The translations under genes and the position numbers were made by a program. A DNA stretch of 64,000 bases from JAITMY01 sp031553765 (GTDB lineage: Bacteria; Bacteroidota; Bacteroidia; Bacteroidales; UBA932). Position 1 is the stretch's first letter. Each line of letters begins with the position of its first letter. This document shows, one piece after another, positions 16,977 to 24,808 of the stretch. The notes beneath the pieces are model-generated. The model ran no database searches. It saw nothing but the letters and a program-made list of their open reading frames with translations, and was not told the DNA's origin. The stretch covers positions 62,001 through 126,000 of the forward strand of contig JAVBKY010000003.1 of the NCBI GenBank assembly GCA_031553765.1, read 5' to 3'.

Positions 16977-16984
16977 CAAAGGTA
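16977..16984 (-). promoter_or_regulatory. -7 box (TACCTTTG) of the xyl operon
   Basis: The minus strand reads TACCTTTG, an exact consensus match 19 bases before the regulator ATG. It is the only clear promoter for the three xyl genes. Confidence 0.6.
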
Positions 16985-17011
16985 ACCGAGGTAGTGTAAG
17001 TTGGTTTCAAT

Positions 17012-17028
17012 AGCGTTAAATTTACGCT
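17012..17028. promoter_or_regulatory. Candidate operator of the xyl regulator
   Basis: AGCGTTAAATTTACGCT is a 17-base palindrome with one mismatched pair. It lies about 30 bases upstream of the -7 box, where a bound regulator could block or contact RNA polymerase. The link to the Nudix regulator is inferred from position only. Confidence 0.45.
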
Positions 17029-17112
17029 AAGTAAAAATATAATCAACTCACAATAAATAATTTAAATATTTTTACATTATTAAAGAAATACGCTATCAAG
17101 GGTATAAAATGC

Positions 17113-17151
17113 AAAAATCGTTTGCAAACGACTATATTTGCAAACGATTTT
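17113..17151 (-). terminator. Terminator downstream of tRNA-Gly
   Basis: Perfect 15-base arms AAAATCGTTTGCAAA (17114-17128) and their complement (17137-17151) enclose an 8-base loop. On the minus strand the stem ends in TTTTT. It starts seven bases after the tRNA 3' end. The arm itself contains the palindrome TCGTTTGCAAACGA. Confidence 0.85.
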
Positions 17152-17157
17152 CCTATG

Positions 17158-17230
17158 AGCGAGAAACGAGGCTCGAACTCGCGACCCTCAGCTTGGGAAG
17201 CTGATGCTCTACCAACTGAGCTACTCTCGC
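17158..17230 (-). tRNA. tRNA-Gly, anticodon CCC
   Basis: The minus strand folds into a full 73-base cloverleaf. The acceptor stem is GCGAGAG with TTCTCGC (one G-T pair), the D arm has AGCTCAGTTGGTAGAGC, the anticodon stem is TCAGC/GCTGA with loop TTCCCAA, and the T arm has GCGAG-TTCGAGC-CTCGT. Anticodon CCC reads GGG glycine codons. The 3' CCA is not encoded. A -7 box lies just upstream and a strong terminator just downstream, so it is a single-gene unit. Confidence 0.95.
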
Positions 17231-17242
17231 ATTTTGGTGGTG

Positions 17243-17250
17243 CAAAGATA
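17243..17250 (-). promoter_or_regulatory. -7 box (TATCTTTG) of tRNA-Gly
   Basis: TATCTTTG on the minus strand fits TAnnTTTG exactly and ends 12 bases before the tRNA 5' end, which suits a very short 5' leader. Confidence 0.6.
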
Positions 17251-17274
17251 AATATTTTTTGAAAGAAAATCATT

Positions 17275-18519
17275 TTGAACGTAGAACTTTTCATAGCCCG
17301 AAGGCTGATTTTTAATAAGCAGCAGGACCAACGCCTGCTGCGTCCTATAATACGGATTGCCGTGGCCAGCGTGGCGCTGAGTCTTGCCGTAATGCTTATT
17401 GCGGTGGCCGTACTTACGGGTTTTAAGCAGCAAATTACGCAAAAGGTCACAGGTTTTTTGGCGCACATACAAATTGTGAACTACGATGGTAACACCTCCT
17501 ACGAAACCAACCCCATAAGCAGCAACCAAACCTTCTTGCCACAGCTGCAGCAAATGAGCGAGTTGCAGCACATACAAACATTTGCGCTAAAGCCGGGTAT
17601 TATTACCACCGGCAACGACATGCAGGGCGTGGTACTAAAGGGTATCGACAAAAATTTTGACTGGACGTTTTTCAACGAAAATATGGTGAGTGGCGAGTCG
17701 TTTACTGTAAACGATAGCGCAAGCACCAACAATGTAGCCATATCAAGCACGCTGGCAAATTTGCTACGGTTGAAGCAGGGCGATAAGTTCGATATGTTTT
17801 TTGTGCAAGACCCGCCACGCATGCGCCGCTTCACCATTGCCGCCATTTACGATACCAAGTTTAGCGAATTTGATAAGCTGTATGTGCTGTGCGACATTAA
17901 GCACGTGCAGCGCCTCAACGGTTGGGCACCCGATAAGATAACGGGGTTTGAAATTTTTGTAAAGGACTTTGAAAAACTCGGCCCTACCTACCTGCAGGTG
18001 GAGGAAACGGCAGGATATAAGTTGCAACCCGACGGCACACGAATAGTGGTGGAAAACGTCAGGCAGCGCTTTCCGCAAATATTCGATTGGCTGGAGCTGC
18101 AGGACCTCAACGCTTGGATTATACTCGTGCTAATGCTTGTGGTTGCAGGGTTCAACATGATTTCGAGCCTGCTCATTATGCTGCTCGAGCGCTCCACCAT
18201 GATAGGCATACTTAAGGCGCTGGGCATGCAAAATGTGAGCATGCAAAAAATATTTATCTACCAATCGGGATTTATTGCGGGGCAGGGAATGCTGTGGGGT
18301 AACGTGATTGGGATAGGATTTGTAGTGTTGCAAAAATACTTCGGGATAGTTTCGCTCAACCCCGAAACTTACTACCTTTCGCAGGTACCTGTGGAGCTAA
18401 ATGTGCTTACCATTATACTACTCAACGCCGGCGCGCTGGTTGCTATTACGGCTATGCTGGTGTTGCCGTCGTTGCTGGTATCGAGGATAAGTCCGAGTAA
18501 AACGCTACGCTTCTCCTAG
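17275..18519 (+). CDS. ABC transporter permease, LolC/LolE-like (FtsX/MacB fold)
   Basis: The 414-residue inner-membrane protein has a first membrane segment at about 28-48 (IAVASVALSLAVMLIAVAVL), a large periplasmic domain (about 50-275), and three further segments near 281-300, 330-355 and 378-400. This four-helix layout with ELFIARRLIFN at the start fits the LolC/E group, which lifts lipoproteins out of the inner membrane for transfer to LolA. The segment LLERSTMIGILKALGMQN is the coupling region to the ATPase, whose gene is not in the window. TTG 17275 is the likely start, since homologues begin with this stretch and no ATG fits. Confidence 0.85.
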   Translation: MNVELFIARRLIFNKQQDQRLLRPIIRIAVASVALSLAVMLIAVAVLTGFKQQITQKVTGFLAHIQIVNYDGNTSYETNPISSNQTFLPQLQQMSELQHIQTFALKPGIITTGNDMQGVVLKGIDKNFDWTFFNENMVSGESFTVNDSASTNNVAISSTLANLLRLKQGDKFDMFFVQDPPRMRRFTIAAIYDTKFSEFDKLYVLCDIKHVQRLNGWAPDKITGFEIFVKDFEKLGPTYLQVEETAGYKLQPDGTRIVVENVRQRFPQIFDWLELQDLNAWIILVLMLVVAGFNMISSLLIMLLERSTMIGILKALGMQNVSMQKIFIYQSGFIAGQGMLWGNVIGIGFVVLQKYFGIVSLNPETYYLSQVPVELNVLTIILLNAGALVAITAMLVLPSLLVSRISPSKTLRFS

Positions 18520-18522
18520 AGG

Positions 18523-18897
18523 GGGATAAATTGCTCGCTTTGCTCGCGATAAAAAGATAAAGGGATAAAATTTATCGCGCATATCCATATTTATTCCAGA
18601 CCCTACTGGAATGTTTAGCGCCATAGGCGCGACAACCATGTGGCCAGGGGTGAAGCCCCTGGTAACTGGATATAGTGTAGTGTGCAGCGCGCGGAGCAAA
18701 CATTTCCCTTGAAAAAACACCTTTGCTCCGCGCGCAAAATACAACCCTTGCCATTACAACCAGGGGCTTCACCCCTGGCTACATGCTGGCAGCCCTACGG
18801 GCTGAGAATTCACAATAATAAATGTGGGAGATTTTATCTCTTTATCGTCCGAAGGACATTTATCGTCACGCCTTAAGCGTGACATTTATCCTTTTAT
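18523..18897. repeat. Composite nested inverted-repeat element, about 375 bp
   Basis: This convergent gap is almost filled by nested palindromes. The self-palindromic 21-mer at 18643-18663 (core CAGGGGTGAAGCCCCTG) returns as an exact reverse complement at 18759-18779, and the match extends outward with one mismatch. Between them GCGCGCGGAGCAAA (18687-18700) pairs with 18722-18735. Outside them are GCAGCCCTACGGGCTG (18789-18804), the TAGCGCCATAGGCGC palindrome near 18616, and several GATAAA/TTTATC blocks at both ends. No coding sequence is convincing. Confidence 0.8.
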
Positions 18898-19707
18898 CTA
18901 CTCCAAGGAAGTCTGAGCGAACTCAGTTACCCTTTCCAGCACCGTCTTTTCCTCCTCAATAAACCCGGCGTGTCCCGAATTTTCAAGTACTAAAGTTTGC
19001 GCCTGCGGAAAGCGCTCCATGAGCGTGGTGGCGATGTCAAATGAAATATGCCTGTCCTTTTTGCCAAAAACAAAAAGAAGGGGCTTTGAAAAAGTTTTCA
19101 GGAAATCATTCATATCCTCACGCGCTTGCATGCCGCGCAGGCAAGCTATAATGCCTTCGTCATCAGCAATATCAGCGTTGGCTTCAAGGTCGGCAATGGG
19201 TTCGTAGAGTTTTTCTACGTTGTCCGCCGCAAACATCATGGGAATACTCTGCGATGCCAACAACTCTTTTTTACCCTCCTTAATAAGCGTGATTTCGCGG
19301 TCGCGCAATTGCTTTTTCTCCTCGCTATCGGGGTTAGGTGTGGAGTGCAGCAAGCACAAACCCCGCACTAAGTCGGGATATTTTTCGGCGAAAGCCAAGG
19401 CGGCATAACCACCCATAGAGTGCCCAATCACAACAGCCTTACTAACTGAAAGATGCGAGCAAACCCCTTGAACAATATCGGCCATCAGCTCCATGCTATT
19501 TACCTCGGCAGTGCCGCTAAAGCCATGACCGGGTAAGTCAAGCGTAGTGGTGTAGAAATTTTTGCCCAATAGCTTGGCAAAGTTTTCCCACACCTCAAGG
19601 CTTTCTAAGTAGCCGTGCAGCAACACTACGGCGCTGCTGTTAGCCAAATTATCGCCCTGCGTAGTAATGCGCACAGGGATACCGCTGCAAGTAATGAATT
19701 TTTCCAT
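18898..19707 (-). CDS. Alpha/beta-fold hydrolase
   Basis: The protein has about 269 residues with the classic hydrolase order: oxyanion region VVLLHGYLESLEVW, LDLPGHGFSG, the nucleophile elbow VIGHSMGGYAAL (Ser in GHSMGG), an acid in FGKKDRHI, and the catalytic histidine in ENSGHAGFIEE. There is no signal peptide, so it is cytoplasmic. It could be an esterase, a thioesterase or a menaquinone-type enzyme; the substrate is open. I chose ATG 19707 over the ATG nine codons upstream because a TATCTTTG box lies between them and MEKFITCSGIPV is a natural start. Confidence 0.88.
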   Translation of the reverse strand: MEKFITCSGIPVRITTQGDNLANSSAVVLLHGYLESLEVWENFAKLLGKNFYTTTLDLPGHGFSGTAEVNSMELMADIVQGVCSHLSVSKAVVIGHSMGGYAALAFAEKYPDLVRGLCLLHSTPNPDSEEKKQLRDREITLIKEGKKELLASQSIPMMFAADNVEKLYEPIADLEANADIADDEGIIACLRGMQAREDMNDFLKTFSKPLLFVFGKKDRHISFDIATTLMERFPQAQTLVLENSGHAGFIEEEKTVLERVTEFAQTSLE

Positions 19708-19711
19708 GCGA

Positions 19712-19719
19712 CAAAGATA
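19712..19719 (-). promoter_or_regulatory. -7 box (TATCTTTG) directly before the hydrolase start
   Basis: The box ends four bases before ATG 19707. A start site at normal spacing would fall on the start codon, which points to a leaderless message. Confidence 0.5.
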
Positions 19720-19817
19720 ACTTACAATTGACAACGGACAATGAACAATTAATAATTATTCCCACGCCCACGAAGACTTTCAACTTTATAAACTTTATCA
19801 CTTTATGAACTTTTAAC

Positions 19818-19825
19818 TATCTTTG
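19818..19825 (+). promoter_or_regulatory. -7 box (TATCTTTG) directly before era
   Basis: TATCTTTG ends eight bases before the era ATG at 19834, giving a leader of at most a few bases. Confidence 0.5.
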
Positions 19826-19833
19826 TAGGTTAT

Positions 19834-20718
19834 ATGGCACACAAATCAGGTTTTGTAAATATTATAGGCAACCCCAACGTGGGTAAGAGCACGCTGATGA
19901 ACGCTCTGGTGGGTGAGCGACTGAGCATTATTACCAACAAGTCGCAAACCACGCGCCACCGCATTATGGGCGTGGTAAGCGGTGAGGATTTTCAAATTGT
20001 ATACTCCGATACACCGGGCATTCTCGCGCCCCGCTACAAGATGCAGGAGGCTATGATGAAGTTTGTGGGTACCGCCCTCATTGATGCCGACATTATACTG
20101 TACGTAACCGACGTGGTGGAACAGCCCGACAAGCACGCTCAGTACATTGAGCGCCTCAACCAGCTGAATATTCCGGTAAATATAGTGGTCAACAAAATTG
20201 ACCTTACTACCCCCGAAAAGTTGGAGAAAATAGTAGAAATGTGGCACGAAATGGTGCCCAAGGCGCAGATTTTTCCCACATCGGCATTAGAGAAATTCAA
20301 CCTCGACGCGCTATTCAAAACTTTGCTGGAGCAGCTTCCCGAGGGACATGCTTACTACGATAAGGACACGTTTACCGACCGTAACCTTCGCTTTTTTGCA
20401 TCGGAAATTATACGTGAAAAAATTCTTTTGAACTACGATAAGGAAATTCCGTACAGCGCCGAAGTGGTGATTGAGGAGTTTAAGGAGGAAGAGAAAATGT
20501 ACCGTATTTCGGCAGTAATAAACGTAGCACGCGAATCGCAAAAGGCCATTATCATTGGTCACATGGGAAAAAATCTCAAACGGGTTGGCACCGAAGCGCG
20601 CAAGGATATGGAGGAATTCTTTGAGAAAAAAGTATTTCTTCAAACATTTGTAAAAGTAAACCCCGACTGGCGCGACAGCGACAGGAAGTTGAGGGAGTTT
20701 GGCTATATTCAAGAGTAA
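19834..20718 (+). CDS. era: GTPase Era
   Basis: Era is a cytoplasmic GTPase that binds 16S rRNA and helps 30S subunit assembly. The GTPase domain has G1 GNPNVGKST (about 10-18), G3 DTPG in YSDTPGILAPR, and G4 NKID in NIVVNKIDL. The C-terminal KH domain carries IIGHMGKNLKRVG with the GxxG loop (GHMGK). The 294 residues are full length. It is followed on the same strand by der and kdsB, so this looks like a unit of three genes, with a 94-base gap before der. Confidence 0.98.
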   Translation: MAHKSGFVNIIGNPNVGKSTLMNALVGERLSIITNKSQTTRHRIMGVVSGEDFQIVYSDTPGILAPRYKMQEAMMKFVGTALIDADIILYVTDVVEQPDKHAQYIERLNQLNIPVNIVVNKIDLTTPEKLEKIVEMWHEMVPKAQIFPTSALEKFNLDALFKTLLEQLPEGHAYYDKDTFTDRNLRFFASEIIREKILLNYDKEIPYSAEVVIEEFKEEEKMYRISAVINVARESQKAIIIGHMGKNLKRVGTEARKDMEEFFEKKVFLQTFVKVNPDWRDSDRKLREFGYIQE

Positions 20719-20812
20719 TGAACAATGGACAACGGACAATGGATAATGAAAAGCGCAATGCCAATCATTCTTAAAATTGTCAGCTGTCAATTATCAATTG
20801 TCAATTAGAAAA
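20719..20812. repeat. AT-rich near-repeat spacer (GACAATTG/CAATTGTC type)
   Basis: The gap between era and der is built of short variants such as TGAACAATGGACAACGGACA and GTCAATTATCAATTGTCAAT. Similar strings lie before the hydrolase (about 19721-19755), near 5829-5893 and at 45121-45160. They are typical filler in Bacteroidetes genomes and carry no gene. Confidence 0.55.
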
Positions 20813-22114
20813 ATGGGTATTGTAGCAATAATAGGTCGCCCGAATGTGGGCAAAAGCACGCTGTTCAACCGCTTAGTGGGAATGCGTCAAGCCATTGTGG
20901 ATGAGCAGGCTGGTGTAACGCGTGACCGTCACTACGGCAAGAGCGATTGGAACGGAAAAGACTTTTCGGTAATTGACACGGGCGGATACGCCGTGAACTC
21001 TGAGGACGAGTTTGAGGAGGAAATTCGCAAGCAGGTGCTGCTTGCGATTGAAGAAGCCGATGTGGTGCTTTTCATGGTAGACGTTACCGCCGGCATTACC
21101 GACTACGATGACGAAGTAGCAAAAATATTGCGCCGTTCGGGTAAAAAAATCATTTTGGTAGTAAACAAGGTTGACAACAACAACCGCATTTACGACTCGC
21201 ACGTTTTCCATAAGTTTGGCCTTGGCGACCCTTACTGCGTATGCGCCATGAGCGGTAGCGGCACGGGCGAAATTCTGGACGAGGTGGTAAAGTACCTGCC
21301 TGATGACGTGAGCGAAATGGAGATAGAAATTCCGCGCATTGCTATTGTGGGCAAACCGAACGTGGGAAAATCATCCATTACCAACGCTTTTTTGGGCGAG
21401 GAGCGTAACATAGTTACCCCCATTGCCGGCACCACGCGCGACTCGGTTTTATCGCGCTACAACAAGTTTGGTCACGACTTCTTTTTGGTTGACACCGCGG
21501 GACTGCGCAAAAAAGGAAAAGTGACCGAGGACCTAGAGTTTTACTCCGTAATGCGCTCTATTCGCTCCATTGAGGGCGCTGATGTGTGCATACTTATGAT
21601 GGATGCTACGTTGGGTATAGAGGCGCAGGACCTCAACATTTTCAGCCTAATAGTGCGCAACAACAAGGGTTGCGTAGTGGTGGTAAACAAGTGGGATTTG
21701 GTGGAAAAGGAGAGCAACACCATGAAGGAGTACCGCGAGGCTATTCAAAAGCGCCTGGCTCCCTTTAGCGATGTGCCTATTATTTTCACCTCCGTTACCG
21801 AGAAGCAGCGCATAATGGATGTTATCAATGCAGCAGCCGAGGTGTACGAAAATCGCAAGCGCAAAATTCCTACCCGCAAGCTCAACGATGTAATGCTTCC
21901 GCTGATTGAGGCCTACCCGCCCCCCGCGCTCAAGGGCAAGTACATACACATTAAGTACGTAACGCAGCTACCTACGCCGTCGCCGGCATTTGCCTTTTTC
22001 TGCAATTTGCCACAGTACGTACGCGAGCCATACAAGCGCTACTTGGAAAATAAGTTGCGTGAGAATTTTAACTTTAACGGTGTACCTGTACACGTGTACT
22101 TGCGCCAAAAATAG
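20813..22114 (+). CDS. der: GTPase Der (EngA)
   Basis: Der is a double-GTPase that acts in late 50S ribosomal subunit assembly. The first GTPase domain shows GRPNVGKST, DTGG and NKVD; the second shows GKPNVGKSS, DTAG and NKWD. A C-terminal KH-like domain follows, with LPTPSPAFAFFCNLPQYV. I put the start at ATG 20813 (MGIVAIIGRPNVGKS), the standard beginning, instead of the frame's first ATG at 20777, which would add residues translated from spacer repeat. The protein is 433 residues long. Confidence 0.97.
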   Translation: MGIVAIIGRPNVGKSTLFNRLVGMRQAIVDEQAGVTRDRHYGKSDWNGKDFSVIDTGGYAVNSEDEFEEEIRKQVLLAIEEADVVLFMVDVTAGITDYDDEVAKILRRSGKKIILVVNKVDNNNRIYDSHVFHKFGLGDPYCVCAMSGSGTGEILDEVVKYLPDDVSEMEIEIPRIAIVGKPNVGKSSITNAFLGEERNIVTPIAGTTRDSVLSRYNKFGHDFFLVDTAGLRKKGKVTEDLEFYSVMRSIRSIEGADVCILMMDATLGIEAQDLNIFSLIVRNNKGCVVVVNKWDLVEKESNTMKEYREAIQKRLAPFSDVPIIFTSVTEKQRIMDVINAAAEVYENRKRKIPTRKLNDVMLPLIEAYPPPALKGKYIHIKYVTQLPTPSPAFAFFCNLPQYVREPYKRYLENKLRENFNFNGVPVHVYLRQK

Positions 22115-22123
22115 AGAAGAATT

Positions 22124-22870
22124 ATGAAGTTCATCGGTATTATTCCTGCCCGCTATGCCTCTACCCGCTTTCCGGGCAAGCCGCTGGCCGACATCAACGG
22201 AAAACCCATGATACAGCGCGTATACGAGCAAGCAAAACAGGTGTTTGAGCACTGCTACATAGCCACCGATGACGAGCGTATTTACGCTGCCGTGGAGGCT
22301 TTTGGAGGTTGCGCGGTAATGACTGCCGATACCCACCAAAGTGGCACCGACCGCTGCGCGGAGGCCGTACTAAAGGTGGAGACGGAGTTGAACGAAAAGT
22401 TTGACGTGGTGGTGAATATTCAGGGCGATGAGCCGTTTATTGCCCCGGCACAGCTGGAGCAACTCAAAGGCTGCTTTACCCAAGCCGGCACTCAGCTGGC
22501 CACGCTGGTGAAAAAATTCGGAGCCGACGAGGATATTTTCTCCCCCAACAGCCCCAAGGTTACCATAGATAAAAATGGCAACGCACTGTATTTCAGCCGC
22601 TCGGTTATACCCTACTTGCGCAATACGGAGCAAGCAAAGTGGCAGGATTCCTACCCCTTCTTTAAGCACATTGGCCTATATGCCTACCGCACCGACGTGT
22701 TGCAGCAAGTATGCCGCCTACCGCAAAGTTCCCTGGAGCTGGCCGAGAGCCTTGAGCAGCTACGCTGGCTGGAAAATGGCTACCAAATAAAGGTGGCTGT
22801 TACTCAATTTGAAACATGGGCCATTGACACACCCGAAGATTTGGAGAGGGTAAAGGCTAAGTTTGCTTGA
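22124..22870 (+). CDS. kdsB: 3-deoxy-manno-octulosonate cytidylyltransferase
   Basis: The enzyme joins CTP and Kdo to give CMP-Kdo, the donor for the inner core of lipopolysaccharide. The 248 residues have IPARYASTRFPGKPL (nucleotide loop, 6-20), QSGTDRCAEA, VVNIQGDEPFI (metal-binding Asp) and FKHIGLYAYR. It begins nine bases after der. Its presence shows a Kdo-containing LPS, which fits the large polysaccharide region next door, although the gene is a housekeeping one and reads toward that region. Confidence 0.96.
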   Translation: MKFIGIIPARYASTRFPGKPLADINGKPMIQRVYEQAKQVFEHCYIATDDERIYAAVEAFGGCAVMTADTHQSGTDRCAEAVLKVETELNEKFDVVVNIQGDEPFIAPAQLEQLKGCFTQAGTQLATLVKKFGADEDIFSPNSPKVTIDKNGNALYFSRSVIPYLRNTEQAKWQDSYPFFKHIGLYAYRTDVLQQVCRLPQSSLELAESLEQLRWLENGYQIKVAVTQFETWAIDTPEDLERVKAKFA

Positions 22871-22896
22871 GATTTCAACCAACCTATCATGGTTCA

Positions 22897-23015
22897 ACCT
22901 CTCCCTAAATCCCTCTCCGCAGGAGAGGGACTGGCAACGCACAAGCAATCCCTTATTCGCTGCCCATATTTGTGGATACACGCCCCTCTCCTACGGAGAG
23001 GGGTTGGGGGAGAGA
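22897..23015. repeat. 119-bp dispersed inverted-repeat element between kdsB and the WcaJ-type gene
   Basis: The ends ACCTCTCCCTAAATCCCTCT and CGGAGAGGGGTTGGGGGAGA mirror each other and match the element at 14594-14714. It separates two convergent genes and its hairpins may act as a terminator. Confidence 0.8.
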
Positions 23016-23034
23016 TACTCTCTTGGTTAAATTT

Positions 23035-24462
23035 TTAGTAAGCTTGCTTATCACCTTTAAGTGTGGTGGTTACTGTGCGTATCACAATCTCAAAATCCAG
23101 GTAAATCGACCAGTTTTCGATATACCATATATCCTTTTTTATACGCTCCTCCATTTGCTCCACCTCCTTAGTCTCACCGCGCGAACCGGTAACCTGCGCC
23201 CAGCCGGTAATACCGGGCTTGATAAAGTGGCGCACCATGTACTTATCTACTATAGGGCTGTACTCGGAGGTGTGCTTTACCATGTGCGGACGGGGGCCCA
23301 CAATGGACATATCTCCCTTTAACACGTTGATAAACTGAGGCAACTCATCTAAGTTAGTGCGACGCATAAAGTCTCCTATCTTGGTTTTACGGGGATCATC
23401 GCTGGTAGCCTGTTTGGTGTTGGCATCGTTGCTTTGGCGCATGCTGCGAAATTTGTAGCACTTAAAATCACTTCCATTGCGTCCCGTACGCGTTTGCACA
23501 AAGAAAACCGGGCCGGGGGAACTCAACTTAATAATTGCGCCAAGTATAAGGTACACAAAAGGAAATACCGTAAATAAAAAGATGGAAGATATAGCAACAT
23601 CAAATACACGCTTTAGGAGGGCATTGTGTACATAGCCTAAGGGTATTTCGCGTACCGACAGCACCGGCAAGTTGACCAGAGAGTTCATGACCAAGGGGGC
23701 TTCAGAGTAGTACCTCACAGCCGGAATAATATGAAACTGTACTATATGATTCTCGGCATAGTTCATTAAGTACACTATTTTATCCTTAGCCGATAGAGGC
23801 AAGGTACAGTATATATGATCTACCTTATTAGCCTCAACGTAGTTAACTACATCATCCATGGTGCCCAACATAAGCGGCCCACTCTTATCAGGATCGTCAT
23901 CAAAAAGGCCGAGCACCTTAATACCCAGAGAGGTATTATTGCGTAACTCCCTGAACACCCTATAGCCCATATCTCCGGCACCCAAAATTATGGCTGTGGC
24001 CGATGCGTACCAACCGCGCTTGACAAATACACGCATTAGCCTCTTTAGTAGCGCATGCAGAAGCACCAACATAAAGAAGGCTGAAGTAAAATACACCGTT
24101 AAAAACAGGCGCGATACCCCGGATGTCATTTTTATGGAAAAAAGGCAAAGGAGTACTATTGCCGACATAATTAAACACCTATACAGGGCGTTACTAATAA
24201 TCATGCGCAACGGAACCCTAGCCATATCCGCATTCACGCGCACCATGGCGTAGGCAAGCAAGTAGCCAAGGTTTATCCATACCTGTAGCACAATGTACAT
24301 TGGGTTAGCATCCCCAAGCTGCGCCCACTCTGTAGACACCTGACTACTATACATCAAGCCCATAGAATGGCGCAAGGCAATAAAAAGCAGGTTTAGGAAC
24401 AACAAGTCAAGAATTGCCACAACAACAACTGTCAGCAATCTGTATTTTCCACTTTTATTCAT
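23035..24462 (-). CDS. Undecaprenyl-phosphate sugar phosphotransferase (WcaJ type)
   Basis: This polyisoprenyl-phosphate hexose-1-phosphate transferase puts the first sugar phosphate on undecaprenyl phosphate and so starts repeat-unit assembly. Four to five membrane segments fill about residues 8-145. A nucleotide-fold domain follows (ATAIILGAGDMGYRVFREL, about 152-170), and a re-entrant helix near 285-310 precedes the catalytic C-terminal domain. That domain contains FFVQTRTGRNG, YKFRSMR, RRTNLDELPQFINVLKGDMS (Asp-Glu pair) and GPRP, with PGITGWAQV near the end. The 475 residues are full length. It has its own promoter and a structured leader, and is separated by a terminator from the genes upstream. 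Confidence 0.95.
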   Translation of the reverse strand: MNKSGKYRLLTVVVVAILDLLFLNLLFIALRHSMGLMYSSQVSTEWAQLGDANPMYIVLQVWINLGYLLAYAMVRVNADMARVPLRMIISNALYRCLIMSAIVLLCLFSIKMTSGVSRLFLTVYFTSAFFMLVLLHALLKRLMRVFVKRGWYASATAIILGAGDMGYRVFRELRNNTSLGIKVLGLFDDDPDKSGPLMLGTMDDVVNYVEANKVDHIYCTLPLSAKDKIVYLMNYAENHIVQFHIIPAVRYYSEAPLVMNSLVNLPVLSVREIPLGYVHNALLKRVFDVAISSIFLFTVFPFVYLILGAIIKLSSPGPVFFVQTRTGRNGSDFKCYKFRSMRQSNDANTKQATSDDPRKTKIGDFMRRTNLDELPQFINVLKGDMSIVGPRPHMVKHTSEYSPIVDKYMVRHFIKPGITGWAQVTGSRGETKEVEQMEERIKKDIWYIENWSIYLDFEIVIRTVTTTLKGDKQAY

Positions 24463-24519
24463 AACAACACTTCCGCTGAAGTAAATTTACGTATTAGAAA
24501 ACCATGGCGCGCAACAAAA

Positions 24520-24565
24520 CCAAGGAATGACTCAACTCATAAAAAGAGTAAAAGTAATTCCTTGG
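24520..24565 (-). promoter_or_regulatory. Leader hairpin, possible attenuator, before the WcaJ-type gene
   Basis: Arms CCAAGGAAT (24520-24528) and ATTCCTTGG (24557-24565) are perfect, with inner ACTC/GAGT pairing. On the minus strand the hairpin is followed by TTTTGTTG, a weak U-rich run, so it could end transcription early in the leader. Confidence 0.45.
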
Positions 24566-24605
24566 TAGCAATACGCTATATAACAATAAGTTTGTAGGTT
24601 GACCA

Positions 24606-24613
24606 CAAAGATA
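24606..24613 (-). promoter_or_regulatory. -7 box (TATCTTTG) of the WcaJ-type gene
   Basis: An exact TAnnTTTG match on the minus strand predicts a leader of about 140 bases, unusually long beside the very short leaders elsewhere in this window. Confidence 0.5.
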
Positions 24614-24675
24614 AGACAGAAAACAAGGAAAGGTATCAGCGAAAGTGATAAAAAGTGTAAATTTATACTATATCG

Positions 24676-24687
24676 TAAATTTACGTA
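24676..24687. promoter_or_regulatory. Palindrome CGTAAATTTACG upstream of the WcaJ-type promoter
   Basis: This perfect 12-base palindrome lies about 65 bases upstream of the -7 box. Related AATTTACG strings occur at 24481, 49843, 49905, 17019 and 60058, all between genes. A regulator site is possible but unproven. Confidence 0.35.
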
Positions 24688-24775
24688 TTTAGAAATAACG
24701 AGGATTTGTGTTTAAGAAAAAGAGGGGGGAGGATTTACGGAAAACGAAATAATATTCATGTAGGATTATGTGTCA

Positions 24776-24808
24776 TAAAAAGCCGGATGAAATAAATTTC
24801 ATCCGGCT
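24776..24808 (-). terminator. Terminator of the 25-42 kb polysaccharide operon
   Basis: The stem arm AGCCGGATGAAAT (24781-24793) pairs with ATTTCATCCGGCT (24796-24808). On the minus strand it is followed by TTTTT. It lies 30 bases after the stop codon of the last gene of the upstream operon. Confidence 0.88.

Noticed and set aside
17043..17468. A 141-codon minus-strand frame crossing the tRNA region
   Set aside because: It runs through the tRNA-Gly gene, its terminator and the permease start, so it cannot be a real gene.
18523..18897. An insertion sequence suspected from the nested inverted repeats
   Set aside because: No transposase-like frame lies between the repeats, and no target duplication is visible; it is kept as a repeat only.
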